Below are positions 34,595-43,135 of a stretch of DNA of 64,000 bases, piece by piece. The first letter of the stretch is position 1; every line of letters starts with the position of its first letter. Source of the stretch: Bythopirellula goksoeyrii (lineage in GTDB: Bacteria; Planctomycetota; Planctomycetia; Pirellulales; Lacipirellulaceae). The DNA is taken from positions 2,454,338 to 2,518,337 of the forward strand of contig NZ_CP042913.1 of the NCBI RefSeq assembly GCF_008065115.1, read 5' to 3'. A program made the position numbers and the translations under genes. Under the pieces are notes generated by a model. That model had not been told where the DNA came from, searched no databases, and saw nothing but the letters and a program-made list of their open reading frames with translations.

Positions 34595-34987
34595 CTAAGG
34601 TATCTGAAAGTGACTTTCTGAGAATTGTTCGTCTAGTGTCGTCTTTTCCTGCACAATCGCATCAAGTTCCCCCTTGTCGACCCAGCACCCTAGGCATTGA
34701 TTGCAGCGATCAATCCTTATTGGATGCATGAACGTGTAAGATACTTTTTGCAATCGACCTTTTGGGCACCGCGGGCACCGCATGTAGCCTCCACTTGTTA
34801 CGTCGTTGTTTAATGAGGCATCATCTATTTCCTGGATATGACTCTCGATATTCGAAAGTTTCAGCCCACAAATGGCTTCAAGCTTATGGAATTCGAGCCA
34901 AATCCCCGAACATTCAAGGCACTTGTGAAGTCGGATGCCATCAATCTTAGCTCTCGCTAATTGTGATTCGTCACGTGGGCATTTCAT
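34595..34987 (-). CDS. Double zinc-ribbon protein (zf-TFIIB type)
   Basis: 130 residues; ATG 34987 follows AAAAGGAGGTGTGAC. It has two copies of a CPxC/C ... CxxCxGxW zinc-ribbon: first CPRDESQL with HKCLECSGIWLE (about 3-32), then RCPRCPKGRL with DRCNQCLGCWVDKGELDAI (about 71-110). This is the zf-TFIIB domain found in small bacterial cytoplasmic proteins of uncertain function. The single-Cys start (CPRD instead of CPxC) of the first ribbon is common in the family. Probably zinc-binding and perhaps nucleic-acid or protein contacting. Confidence 0.85.
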   Translation of the reverse strand: MKCPRDESQLARAKIDGIRLHKCLECSGIWLEFHKLEAICGLKLSNIESHIQEIDDASLNNDVTSGGYMRCPRCPKGRLQKVSYTFMHPIRIDRCNQCLGCWVDKGELDAIVQEKTTLDEQFSESHFQIP

Positions 34988-35135
34988 GTCACACCTCCTT
35001 TTCAACTCGATCCTTTAGTATTGAGAGTTGACATAGACCCTCAAATGCTCATTCGATAGAGTCCGTCTCTAATCAAAGGAAGTTTTCCTCTTGAGCTTCT
35101 TAAGTCATTACCTTCCTGACGATGTTTTCCGCCAT

Positions 35136-35474
35136 TTAAATGGAGAATGCATAGAGTCCCGCAAGGGCCGCCACGACAGTGATCGTGATCAGCAGAGTGC
35201 GGAGACTGAATCGCACTTCACGGTTTCGAAAATGCCAAAAAATGATTCCAGGTGTTGCAAAGCCTACCGCTGCAGCCAACCACAAGAAGCAAGTGGCCAG
35301 AGTTCCACCGTAGTACTCGTAGTTGTCGTGATACTTGAGTCCGAGATTCATGAAGAAAGTCATGCTATACATCACTCCAGCAACACCGCCGGCAAGCATA
35401 ACAAAGACAATACCCATAAAGGTAAGTACCTTATTAAGCGTCGATTTCGATTGGTGAATAGCTTGAGTAGGCAC
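35136..35474 (-). CDS. Small membrane protein with three helices
   Basis: 112 residues from GTG 35474, only three bases after the stop of the TPR gene, so they are surely co-transcribed. Hydrophobic segments: [39 protein letters not shown] and [17 protein letters not shown]. The last is introduced by RFSLRTLLI, a motif very common at the membrane anchors of planctomycete proteins. Function unknown; may anchor or assist the TPR protein. Confidence 0.78.
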   Translation of the reverse strand: MPTQAIHQSKSTLNKVLTFMGIVFVMLAGGVAGVMYSMTFFMNLGLKYHDNYEYYGGTLATCFLWLAAAVGFATPGIIFWHFRNREVRFSLRTLLITITVVAALAGLYAFSI

Positions 35475-35477
35475 GGT

Positions 35478-37115
35478 TCACATCCTCTCGTAGACGATGC
35501 CCAGTTCGTCGGCCTTGGCTTCATCCGCCCGAGCCTTCTCCTTTTCACCAAGGGCGTAATATGCAGACCCACGGGCGGCATAAAATACGGAATTCTCGGG
35601 ATCGAGTTCAATTGCCCGATTGAAGTCGGCAATCGCTTTCAAGTATTCGAAATTTGCACAATGCAATATCGCACGATGGTAATACGCTTCTGCATAGTTT
35701 GGGTCGATCCGGATGGCCTGAGTGAGATCTTGAATTCCCTTTTCATAGGCAAGCAAATGCCCCCGAACCTTTCCTCGCTCTGTGTAGAGCATCGCCGATA
35801 GTGGGTTCAGGCGGAGTCCGGCGTCACAGTCCTCTAGTGCTTTTTCGAATTCAATTAGTTTGTCCCAGCAAGATGCACGAGCACCATAGTAGACTTCGTT
35901 GTCAGGGTCTAAGCGGAGTGCTTCGGTATAATCGGCTATGGCCTTTCGATATTCTTTTTTCTCAGACCAACAGACTCCGCGGCCAGCAAAAATGGTCGAC
36001 CTCCAATAGTCGTCGGCATCGAGTTCCAAGAATAGCGTGTAGGACTCAATCGCTTTATCGTAGTTGTTGAGATCTATCCACAAAATGGCACGATGCACGT
36101 AGGCGAGTTTATGCTCGGGGTAGAGTCGGATAACTTCATCGAGGTCTTGAATAGCAAGTTTCTTTTCCCCGAGTGCGGTATGCACTTCACTTCGACCAAC
36201 GTAAGCGGCCCACATGTTGGGATCGAGTCGAATCGCTTCGTCGAAGTCGCGCAAGGCTTCGTCGAGTTGGTTAAGCTTGATGAGTATTCCTCCCCGAAGG
36301 TCGTGTGCTTCTGCACTTTTGGGGTAGAGTTTTAGAGAGGTATTGAGATCAGCCAGTGCCTGTTCAAATTGCTCGAGATGATAGAGATTTTGCCCCCGAT
36401 AATAATAGGCTTCGTAATTGTCAGGATCTCGTTGCAGGACAAAATCGTAGTCCTTGACTGCTTTTTCGTATTTTCCAAGTTTGTAGAGTAATTTGGCGCG
36501 GAAGTTATGAACATAAATACGATTAGGTGCCAAGCGGATGGACTCATCAAAGTCCCGCAAGGCCTCTGTTAGGTTCCCGCGTGATTGATGTATGAGTGCC
36601 CGTCCGTAATAGGCTTCGGCTATCTTCGGATCCAGCCGTATTGCTGTATCGTAGGCCTCATAAGATTCGTCAAGATCTCCACGTTCGCCATAGATTGCAC
36701 CACGCAGCCAATAGCCTCTGGCTGACTTCGGTTCAAGCATGAGATAAGATTCGGCATCAGCAAGAGCCTGCTGCAATTCACCTTTCAACATCCTGGTCAC
36801 ACCGCGGCGAAAATAGGCTATAGCAAGAGAATTGTCTAAGCGAAGGACTTCATTATAGCTTTTAAGTGCCTGGTCGAAATCATGGCGGCGATCGAATTCG
36901 TCGCCTTGTGCCATCAGTTGCTTCAACTGTTCATGCGAAGCAGAGGGAGCTTGCTGAGAATCATTTTGCTCCGCCCCGGAAAGATCACAATCGAATGAAC
37001 TAGTTTGATAGAAAAAACCTAATACACAAAGCAATCGACCTGCCTTTGCGAAGATTGATTTCCAAGTGGCGGTTGAAAGAGTTAAACTTTTGACATTCGA
37101 GGAATACGTGCTCAT
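35478..37115 (-). CDS. Exported protein built of TPR repeats
   Basis: 545 residues from ATG 37115, preceded by AGGAGGAGGTGTGTG. A signal-like hydrophobic segment (AGRLLCVLGFFYQTSS) is followed by about 13 tetratricopeptide repeats of 34 residues from ~65 to the end, with the usual W/L-G-Y-A-F-A-P pattern (ALRDFDEAIRLDPNMWAAYV, AIADYTEALRLDPDNEVYY, AIADFNRAIELDPENSVFY). Such solenoids bind peptides and scaffold complexes, here probably in the periplasm. It heads an operon with the three-helix membrane protein. Confidence 0.9.
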   Translation of the reverse strand: MSTYSSNVKSLTLSTATWKSIFAKAGRLLCVLGFFYQTSSFDCDLSGAEQNDSQQAPSASHEQLKQLMAQGDEFDRRHDFDQALKSYNEVLRLDNSLAIAYFRRGVTRMLKGELQQALADAESYLMLEPKSARGYWLRGAIYGERGDLDESYEAYDTAIRLDPKIAEAYYGRALIHQSRGNLTEALRDFDESIRLAPNRIYVHNFRAKLLYKLGKYEKAVKDYDFVLQRDPDNYEAYYYRGQNLYHLEQFEQALADLNTSLKLYPKSAEAHDLRGGILIKLNQLDEALRDFDEAIRLDPNMWAAYVGRSEVHTALGEKKLAIQDLDEVIRLYPEHKLAYVHRAILWIDLNNYDKAIESYTLFLELDADDYWRSTIFAGRGVCWSEKKEYRKAIADYTEALRLDPDNEVYYGARASCWDKLIEFEKALEDCDAGLRLNPLSAMLYTERGKVRGHLLAYEKGIQDLTQAIRIDPNYAEAYYHRAILHCANFEYLKAIADFNRAIELDPENSVFYAARGSAYYALGEKEKARADEAKADELGIVYERM

Positions 37116-37467
37116 CACACACCTCCTCCTCATTGGTTGCCTAATTACATTATATAAGCGTTTCCAGAAATTTTCTTTTGCTCGCTTAGTCGAGGTGGTC
37201 TATTCCGGCTGCATGGGATTATTAAAAATGCATAAATCACTTACCTTTCTTGATGGTTTTATGTGCCCAGGAGGGGACTTCTTATGTGGGTTGATGTTTC
37301 TTGGGAATGTATTCGGTAACGAGACAGTTTTCACTATCGAATGTCCTTCAGCTCACATGGCTAATTCCTCACCAGTGTGTACGATGTCAGCGACAATAAA
37401 GTCATTTTTGTGGTGTCCGAATCGTTGATAGGAATAACGACTAGTCGTATTGCATTATCTTGAGATC
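37116..37467. other. Intergenic region
   Basis: About 350 bp, AT-rich. No supportable gene. Must contain the promoter for the TPR operon on the minus strand; no clear -35/-10 pair was fixed. Confidence 0.4.
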
Positions 37468-38634
37468 TCAGTTTAAACTTTTCTTTAGTCGTTTGACTAA
37501 AAGTCGATCACAATCACCCTGCGATGTCGGCTCAATTTCTTGATAATCTTTGTGATGTGAGTTCTGCATATCGACGATTACCCATTCCCCTTGACGGTCA
37601 CACACGATCAAGTGGACGTATCCTTGCTTCCAGTTCTGGGGATTGAACACATAGTCAGCACACAACACGTAGTCGGTTTCCGGCGGATGCTGCCGAACAT
37701 ACTCTCGAACCTCACGTGACAGATCCCAGAGCGTTTTCAATTCGTTAGGATCCTTTTGAGACGCAGCGAACTCGACAACTTCTTCAGCGGTTTTGGCTTG
37801 ACACAGTGCGGCGGTAATTAGTCCATTGGCCAAGGCCTGAGCGCTGGCGACATCTGTAGCTCGGCCAAGCACGCGAGGCGGCAGTACCAGCAGTGTCCGC
37901 TGCGGTCCTGCCTTGCGGAACTGCTGCTCGCGTGCCGGGATGGCATCACGCTCTGCTTGAGGAGGCAATCCGCTGCGCTCGTCGATAAGGCGTGCCATTT
38001 TCCCCGGCTGAGCAGCACGGGCGGTCTCTTCATTCAGACCCAGTTGCGGAGCAATCCGCTCGACGACCTCCGCTGAAAGGGTCATCAAGTCGCGATGATT
38101 TTGCATTGCCTTCAATTCTTGATCCTCTTCGGTCAGTTGTTCGCTCCAAACGATGTCCCCTTTTTTGTCTAGAATGACCGACTGAATTTGTGTCAACAGG
38201 CCCTCTGGCAGTTTTACATGGTACTCGACGTACAAGGCATAGTCCGTTGGAATAGGATTCTGATCGACGAACTTGCCGAGTTCATTCGTGTATTGGCGTA
38301 GGTCGTTGTTTTCGCCAGGATCGAAGGGTTTGTCTCCTAGTTCGATGTTCTTCAGTCCCTTCTTCTCCAGGAGGAGACCAATCAACTCGCTAACACGATC
38401 CATTGGTTTAGCGGCAACACGGACCGGAAGAATGGTTAAGGTTGCATCTGGACCTTGAGACTTCAACTGCTCCAAACGCTGGGTTTGCTTTTCATCCCGG
38501 GATTCTGATGAAGGCACTTCGGCAAGTCCCATTCCATTCGTTACGAACAAACCAGCAAGCATTACCAATCCTGCGGCGAGCAGTCGACGTGGAAAACATA
38601 ACAAATTGTCTAGTTGCTCGTTTGAGTATTTCAT
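37468..38634 (-). CDS. Exported protein with internal duplication, unknown function
   Basis: 388 residues; its ATG overlaps the stop of the C-type-lectin-like gene (ATGA), so translation is coupled. Signal peptide RRLLAAGLVMLAGLFVTNGMG. The mature part consists of two related halves: LTILPVRVAAKPMDRVSELI with NDLRQYTNELGKFVDQNPIPTDYALYVEYHV, and LLVLPPRVLGRATDVASAQA with NELKTLWDLSREVREYVRQHPPETDYVLCADYVF. Each half alternates strands and helices and ends in a stretch about base/kinase-independent signalling text such as QGEWVIVD. I recognise no family. The coupling ties it to the two lectin-like proteins. Confidence 0.78.
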   Translation of the reverse strand: MKYSNEQLDNLLCFPRRLLAAGLVMLAGLFVTNGMGLAEVPSSESRDEKQTQRLEQLKSQGPDATLTILPVRVAAKPMDRVSELIGLLLEKKGLKNIELGDKPFDPGENNDLRQYTNELGKFVDQNPIPTDYALYVEYHVKLPEGLLTQIQSVILDKKGDIVWSEQLTEEDQELKAMQNHRDLMTLSAEVVERIAPQLGLNEETARAAQPGKMARLIDERSGLPPQAERDAIPAREQQFRKAGPQRTLLVLPPRVLGRATDVASAQALANGLITAALCQAKTAEEVVEFAASQKDPNELKTLWDLSREVREYVRQHPPETDYVLCADYVFNPQNWKQGYVHLIVCDRQGEWVIVDMQNSHHKDYQEIEPTSQGDCDRLLVKRLKKSLN

Positions 38635-39308
38635 GGCAACAACCTTTCATGTGAACAATTCAGGTAATTGGTAACACCAGCGAGTGGCTTTTTCATTAGT
38701 TGCCAGATACACGTAAGTAGCACGACCATCACAAAGTTCGATGGTTCAGGGACAGACTCTACGACATAGGCGGTTACGATGAGGCGAGTGGCTTGCTCAT
38801 CATTCCAGAATGCGGATCGCAGCCCCGTTGAGCTCTCACTTGCGAAGAAGGCTATGCGATTCTCATCGATCTGGCCGAATAGATCATTGGGCTCGCCGGG
38901 ATGCCAATTGGTGAATTCGAAAGGTTCCCCCGTGACCCATTGCCAGCCCACGGATGGATCTCGGTCTCCAGGTTCTTGGATAGCACCCAACCAGGGGCCA
39001 AAATAGTTGCCGATTCCATCTCCTTGCCAATACTCAGGCGAATCCGTTAGAGAGAAGACAAACTCGTTTTCTTCAGCAGAAGTGATCGTCGCGAGGTATC
39101 CGCCATGAGCATGGGCGTTAAAGTATGCATCGGGCCAATCGATAACACGATGAATCCCGCCGAAAACGGAATCTATAGGACCCTGAAACACTTCATACCA
39201 ATGCCCATTCCCTCCATCGGTAACTTCCCAACGTATGCGTTGGGCACTAACATCACTGAGTTGGATACCAATTGATACCGCGCATAATAGCACTAGTTTC
39301 ATGTACAT
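38631..39308 (-). CDS. Secreted C-type-lectin-like protein with PEP-type tail
   Basis: 225 residues from ATG 39308 (or 39302), GGAG upstream. After a signal peptide ending DVSA, the domain shows C-type lectin marks: AHGGYLATITSAEENEFVF (helix/strand 1), WLGAIQEPGDRDPSVGWQWVTGE, then FTNWHPGEPND with the carbohydrate-site-like EPN and the later WND. The usual C-terminal disulfide cysteines are missing, as is normal for bacterial CTL domains. A degenerate sorting tail follows (VPEPSNFVMVVLLTCIW) with extra residues. Overlaps both neighbours. Probably binds a glycan at the cell surface. Confidence 0.85.
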   Translation of the reverse strand: MYMKLVLLCAVSIGIQLSDVSAQRIRWEVTDGGNGHWYEVFQGPIDSVFGGIHRVIDWPDAYFNAHAHGGYLATITSAEENEFVFSLTDSPEYWQGDGIGNYFGPWLGAIQEPGDRDPSVGWQWVTGEPFEFTNWHPGEPNDLFGQIDENRIAFFASESSTGLRSAFWNDEQATRLIVTAYVVESVPEPSNFVMVVLLTCIWQLMKKPLAGVTNYLNCSHERLLP

Positions 39309-40162
39309 AGTTTGGGACTCCTTCGAAATAATGCGCTTAGGCAAAAGACTACCCAAACGAACATTGTCAGCATTAGAAAGGTATCGCTTTCAGGTATCGC
39401 GTTGAACGAAGCATTGAGGATGTCGTGATTGGCCCAGCCATTCCAAGTCGACGCTGTGAAGCCGATCCAGGCTTGCCCCTGACTTAATGCAAGCGTCTGA
39501 TTGAGATCCAACGGAACGACAAAAACTGGCGTCGCCAGGTCGTCTACGAAGATGTCCATCACCCCGGGAAGGTAGCGTAATTCGACAGTGTGAATTGCCC
39601 CCGCTAAGAAATCAGGCACAAAAGTCGTCGAGCCGAGCGAGTAGTCTTCATGGGGACTATTTGGCGAGAGTCCACGTGTATGAACGCTGACGTGATTCCC
39701 GTTGGGGTCGTTGAGGTCGGAGTTCTTCCATGTATCGAATTCCACGGCGACGCTGTTAGGAATGGCTTCTCGATCACCTACACCCCCGTAGCCAATTCCC
39801 GAGCCATAGTCTCCGAGCGCCGTGACGCTGCTGTTCTGGATCACAAAGGCCAATCCATCACCCCCGACACCTGAAAAACCCGGCTGAGATCCTCCTCCGG
39901 TCATTTGAAACTGAAATCTGCAGCGGAATCCGTCGTCTACTATCTCTCGGTAGCGAATCCACGCCGATCCATGCTGGTGATAAGCCGCAGGCGTCAAGCG
40001 CAGGCGGTTGCCACTCTGGATGGCATCGCCGCGCATGCGAATACCATCAACGGAACTAAAGTCCGAATAGTGGAAATCAGCTACTGCCGGAGCTACATAC
40101 CAGACAGGTAGGAATACTAAGAAGGAATAGAAAACTTGACATCGAAGATAAACTGAGCACAT
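39299..40162 (-). CDS. Secreted L-type (legume-like) lectin-domain protein
   Basis: 287 residues from ATG 40162, GGAGG nine bases upstream. Signal peptide FYSFLVFLPVWYVAPAVA. The beta-sandwich is recognised by FRCRFQFQMTGGGSQPGFSG, GGDGLAFVIQN (the GDGxAF motif of L-type lectins), NSVAVEFDTW (Asp metal ligand), DPNGNHVSVHTRG and the closing QAWIGFTASTWNGWANHDILN. The C terminus has a PEP-like tail with Ser for Pro (IPESDTFLMLTMFVWVVF, then RRSPK). First gene of a three-gene coupled operon; predicted to bind mannose-type or other glycans on the surface. Confidence 0.85.
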   Translation of the reverse strand: MCSVYLRCQVFYSFLVFLPVWYVAPAVADFHYSDFSSVDGIRMRGDAIQSGNRLRLTPAAYHQHGSAWIRYREIVDDGFRCRFQFQMTGGGSQPGFSGVGGDGLAFVIQNSSVTALGDYGSGIGYGGVGDREAIPNSVAVEFDTWKNSDLNDPNGNHVSVHTRGLSPNSPHEDYSLGSTTFVPDFLAGAIHTVELRYLPGVMDIFVDDLATPVFVVPLDLNQTLALSQGQAWIGFTASTWNGWANHDILNASFNAIPESDTFLMLTMFVWVVFCLSALFRRSPKLCT

Positions 40163-40718
40163 GGCATTGGCCTCCCTCAACGTTTGGTAGGCCGCCAATG
40201 TCAGTTATTTGCCGCTCTGCTTGATTGGCGGCACCGTGGTGTGCGATATGCGCAATGAATTGTGCCCTAACGCACATCGAAATCATGCTCTTACACTATT
40301 AAGACCTCCTATATGGATCTGATGGAATTCTAAATGCTCGATAGTGCAATTGGTGTGCCGCTGGTGTTAGTTCAACGTGGGACAGAGTCCCTAGTGCTTC
40401 TCGACGAACTCGTGGGGGCACAATTGCCGCAAATCAGCTGAAGATATCTATTAGCAGTATCTCTTTGAAAAAACTGCGATTTATTTTGGCAATCTGCGTT
40501 GTCGGAGGATTCCCAAAGGGAGCGCAAACGTGCTCATGGAATCGCTCGACATACGCTTGCATCCAGTTTGAATGCTCCTGGTGCACGGCATCGACAAGTT
40601 TACCTCCACCCAGCTGCGTTACCCAAGTGGTTGGCATGGCGGCCCCTGCAAGGCTGCTCGAAGTCGCGGCGGGGAATCTGACTTCGATCACTTTGGCGAC
40701 TGGCCAACTCACATCGGT
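40163..40718. other. Intergenic region left of repeat copy 2
   Basis: About 555 bp without a convincing gene; frames on both strands are short and lack ribosome sites. Contains the second copy of the 27-bp dispersed repeat. Confidence 0.5.
40674..40700 (+). repeat. Dispersed 27-bp repeat, copy B
   Basis: 26 of 27 bases match 6953-6979. Confidence 0.65.
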
Positions 40719-41280
40719 TGCATCAACCGCCCGCTAGGAAGACTTGACTCATAACACTGCGGTGATTTCGACCGACGACAGTTAGGGACTGAGTCTTGCG
40801 CAATCAGGCTGATGAAGCTCGTTGTGTTGCGATAGTGATGCCAGTCGGCTTATCCTTTGCAGGCTCGCTCGACTCCTAACCTACCTCAGCCCGAAACGTC
40901 GAAGTTGATCGCCGCTTCGCAAAAGCACTCAGGTAGGAGTTTCGCAGTTGACTCCCCCACCCCGCCAGTCCCCAGATCCCAGCCCCCCTCCCGAGAAAAT
41001 TTCCTCTCGTTTTTGGCCACCCAATCTGCTATAGTGAACGCCTGTATATATTCGCTATGTCTTTTGCAAAACCCTCCCCGCTCGTCACCTCGCGACCATC
41101 CCAAGGGAGGGTTTTGGATTGACCCCAGAACACTCCAGGAGGAACCATCATGAACTCACCACAGCCGCCGCGACCTGTTGGGCGACCGCGTGTGTTGGCT
41201 GATCCCATCAAGCGACGTGAAGTCTGCTCTTTGATCGGGGTCGGCGCGGGGTACGACGAAGCGGCCAGGCACGTCGGTTG
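40719..41280 (+). repeat. Long direct repeat, copy 2 (parent-like)
   Basis: Same orientation as 31893-32506, 8.8 kb away. It includes the upstream region and first 43 codons of the intact gene at 41150, so this is the parental arrangement. Confidence 0.88.
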
Positions 41281-41866
41281 TACCGTCGCCACGATTCGCA
41301 ATGAGGCAAGTCGCGACGCGGAGTTTGCCGCACAGCTGACCTCCGCTGAAACGACTGCCGGTTTGACTCCTCTTCGCGCGATGCGTTCGGCGGTCAGTAC
41401 CGACTGGCGCGCAGCCGCCTGGCTGCTTGAGCGGACTTGCCCCGAACGCTACGCTCGCCGCAAACCGGAATCCCTCTCTCCAAGCGAGGTCCGCGCGCTA
41501 CTCGATGAGGTCGCCAGCATCATGGCCGACGAAAGTATGGATGAGGCCCATCTTGAGCGAATGCGCTCTCGGCTCGACGAACTGCAGAAGGCCCGTTTTG
41601 GCCAATACCGCTCTGGACTGCAAGGCGACCCGACGCCCAAGTCGGCCGAGGAACGTTGGTACGAGAAGTGGCAGCGCGAACTGGAGCGAGACCTGGCTGC
41701 TGTCGGTTTCGATGCCAGTCAAAACAATGTCAGTGCCGCGGAAGTGAAGACGGCCATCGCAGGGATTGAAGCCTACGATCGTAGTAGCGAAGCCGAGGAA
41801 GCTGAGCAGGCACAGGGAATTCTTTTTCAAAAACTCCAAAAAAGCCTGAAGGAGAAGATTCCGTAA
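41150..41866 (+). CDS. Helix-turn-helix DNA-binding protein (putative)
   Basis: 238 residues with AGGAGGA before the ATG. The N-terminal GRPRVLADPIKRREV ... GAGYDEAARHVGCTVATIRNEA region looks like a Hin/terminase-small-subunit-type helix-turn-helix (recognition helix TVATIRNEA), preceded by an AT-hook-like PVGRPRV. A second helical part (PLRAMRSAVSTDWRAAAWLLER) and a long acidic coiled C terminus follow. This family is seen repeatedly in planctomycete genomes; its role is unknown to me. Its first 43 codons are duplicated at 32376. Confidence 0.75.
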   Translation: MNSPQPPRPVGRPRVLADPIKRREVCSLIGVGAGYDEAARHVGCTVATIRNEASRDAEFAAQLTSAETTAGLTPLRAMRSAVSTDWRAAAWLLERTCPERYARRKPESLSPSEVRALLDEVASIMADESMDEAHLERMRSRLDELQKARFGQYRSGLQGDPTPKSAEERWYEKWQRELERDLAAVGFDASQNNVSAAEVKTAIAGIEAYDRSSEAEEAEQAQGILFQKLQKSLKEKIP

Positions 41867-42171
41867 GTCATTTGTCACTAATGAGTTGCGTCGATTCATG
41901 TCGGCAAGAATGAATTAATTTTTATTTGTTTTCTTTGTTTTTCGAGGAAAGTTAGTTGAGGATGCCTACTCTTATACGCAGAATCGAGCAAAGAGCGTCG
42001 GCTTTGCGTTTGCTGCTAGCAGTTGTCAGGCAGCATTTGTTTGCCCCGCTGGGCACGGGCAACTCCGTTGACACAAGTTGGCCCAATTGCCATACTCCCC
42101 GCCTATTTTCCCCGTTTGAAGGGGGCAATAGTCGATTCATCTCTTCACCTTCTGACAGCAATCTGATTCGA
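41867..42171. other. Intergenic or upstream coding-frame region
   Basis: The frame of 42172 is open back to TTG 41956, but that stretch lacks a signal and its composition looks non-coding. Otherwise nothing recognised. Confidence 0.4.
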
Positions 42172-43083
42172 ATGGCAGCGAACACTGCTCACATCTGGTC
42201 CAGACTCTGCACGTGCTATGCAATTACTGCATTGCTCGTTCTGGCCATGTTGATGCCTCGAAGCAGTCATGCTGCTGAGCCGTTCGATGATGTTGTTCTC
42301 GAAGGGACTCAGGAGAGTGAAGTACTGTCTTCTGACGCAGCCAAGTTTGACGAGTGGGAATCGCTCTTCGATGATGATAAAGTCAGCGAGAATGAGATCT
42401 ACGAAGACAGCACAGCCAGTTGGGGCGATCCAAACATAAAAACGATCGACTGGCTACGCCACTTTGGTTTCCGTCATTCCTCGTCCTCGGGTCGGTTTGC
42501 GCACAAGGGAGTTCCGCTCGAAGGGACCAGTTGGCTCAATCGGCCGTACCATGCCGACTGGTTTGTCGGATCTCTGCTGGGTGATGAATTGATCCCAGGG
42601 CGTGTCGATCAACACAATGGCACCATTGGCGGTGTACGCATCGGAACGGACTTTGACTACTACTGGGGAGCCGAATGGCGGTTTGGCTGGTCTCATCCCA
42701 ACATTGGACTTGCCGACCAACTCGAGCCAGCGGCGTCCAGCAGCTACTTCATCACCGATGTCGATTTGAAATACTATCCTTGGGGCGATACGGTGGTGAG
42801 GCCTTATTGGTTGCTAGGGCTGGGCATGACGAATATCGGTTTTCGCGACCATGAGGGTGTGACTCGTGATGTGACGCTTGCCACGATGCCCATTGGCACG
42901 GGAGTCACATTTCACCAATGGCCTTGGCTCGTCTGGCGGCTTGAAGTGCTCGACAACATCTCCTTCGGTGCCGACGGCGTGCAAACGGTCAACAACTTCT
43001 CTCTCACCGCCGGCATGGAATATCGTTTTGGAGCAAAGCCTCAATCTTACTGGCCCTGGCGAACCAGTCGCCGCATTTGGTAA
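42172..43083 (+). CDS. Outer-membrane beta-barrel protein
   Basis: 303 residues from ATG 42172, chosen because it begins a signal peptide (ITALLVLAMLMPRSSHAAEP). After an acidic linker the protein is a series of amphipathic strands with aromatic ends: WFVGSLLGDELIPG, GGVRIGTDFDYYWGAEWRFG, SSYFITDVDLKYYPWG, RPYWLLGLGMTNIGF, VTFHQWPWLVWRLEVLDN and the last NFSLTAGMEYRFG, ending in an aromatic-rich tail. This is an 8-stranded OmpA-like barrel pattern. Located in the outer membrane; role unknown. Confidence 0.75.
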   Translation: MAANTAHIWSRLCTCYAITALLVLAMLMPRSSHAAEPFDDVVLEGTQESEVLSSDAAKFDEWESLFDDDKVSENEIYEDSTASWGDPNIKTIDWLRHFGFRHSSSSGRFAHKGVPLEGTSWLNRPYHADWFVGSLLGDELIPGRVDQHNGTIGGVRIGTDFDYYWGAEWRFGWSHPNIGLADQLEPAASSSYFITDVDLKYYPWGDTVVRPYWLLGLGMTNIGFRDHEGVTRDVTLATMPIGTGVTFHQWPWLVWRLEVLDNISFGADGVQTVNNFSLTAGMEYRFGAKPQSYWPWRTSRRIW

Positions 43084-43135
43084 CATGAGGGGCGTTTCAC
43101 TGATAATCCCGCCCTACTTGCCGATCTGAAATCCC

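Noticed and set aside
40434-40737. 90-codon frames on both strands left of repeat copy 2
   Set aside because: The + frame begins with a signal-like KKLRFILAICVV, but there is no ribosome site and the rest lacks a pattern; the minus frame is also unsupported.
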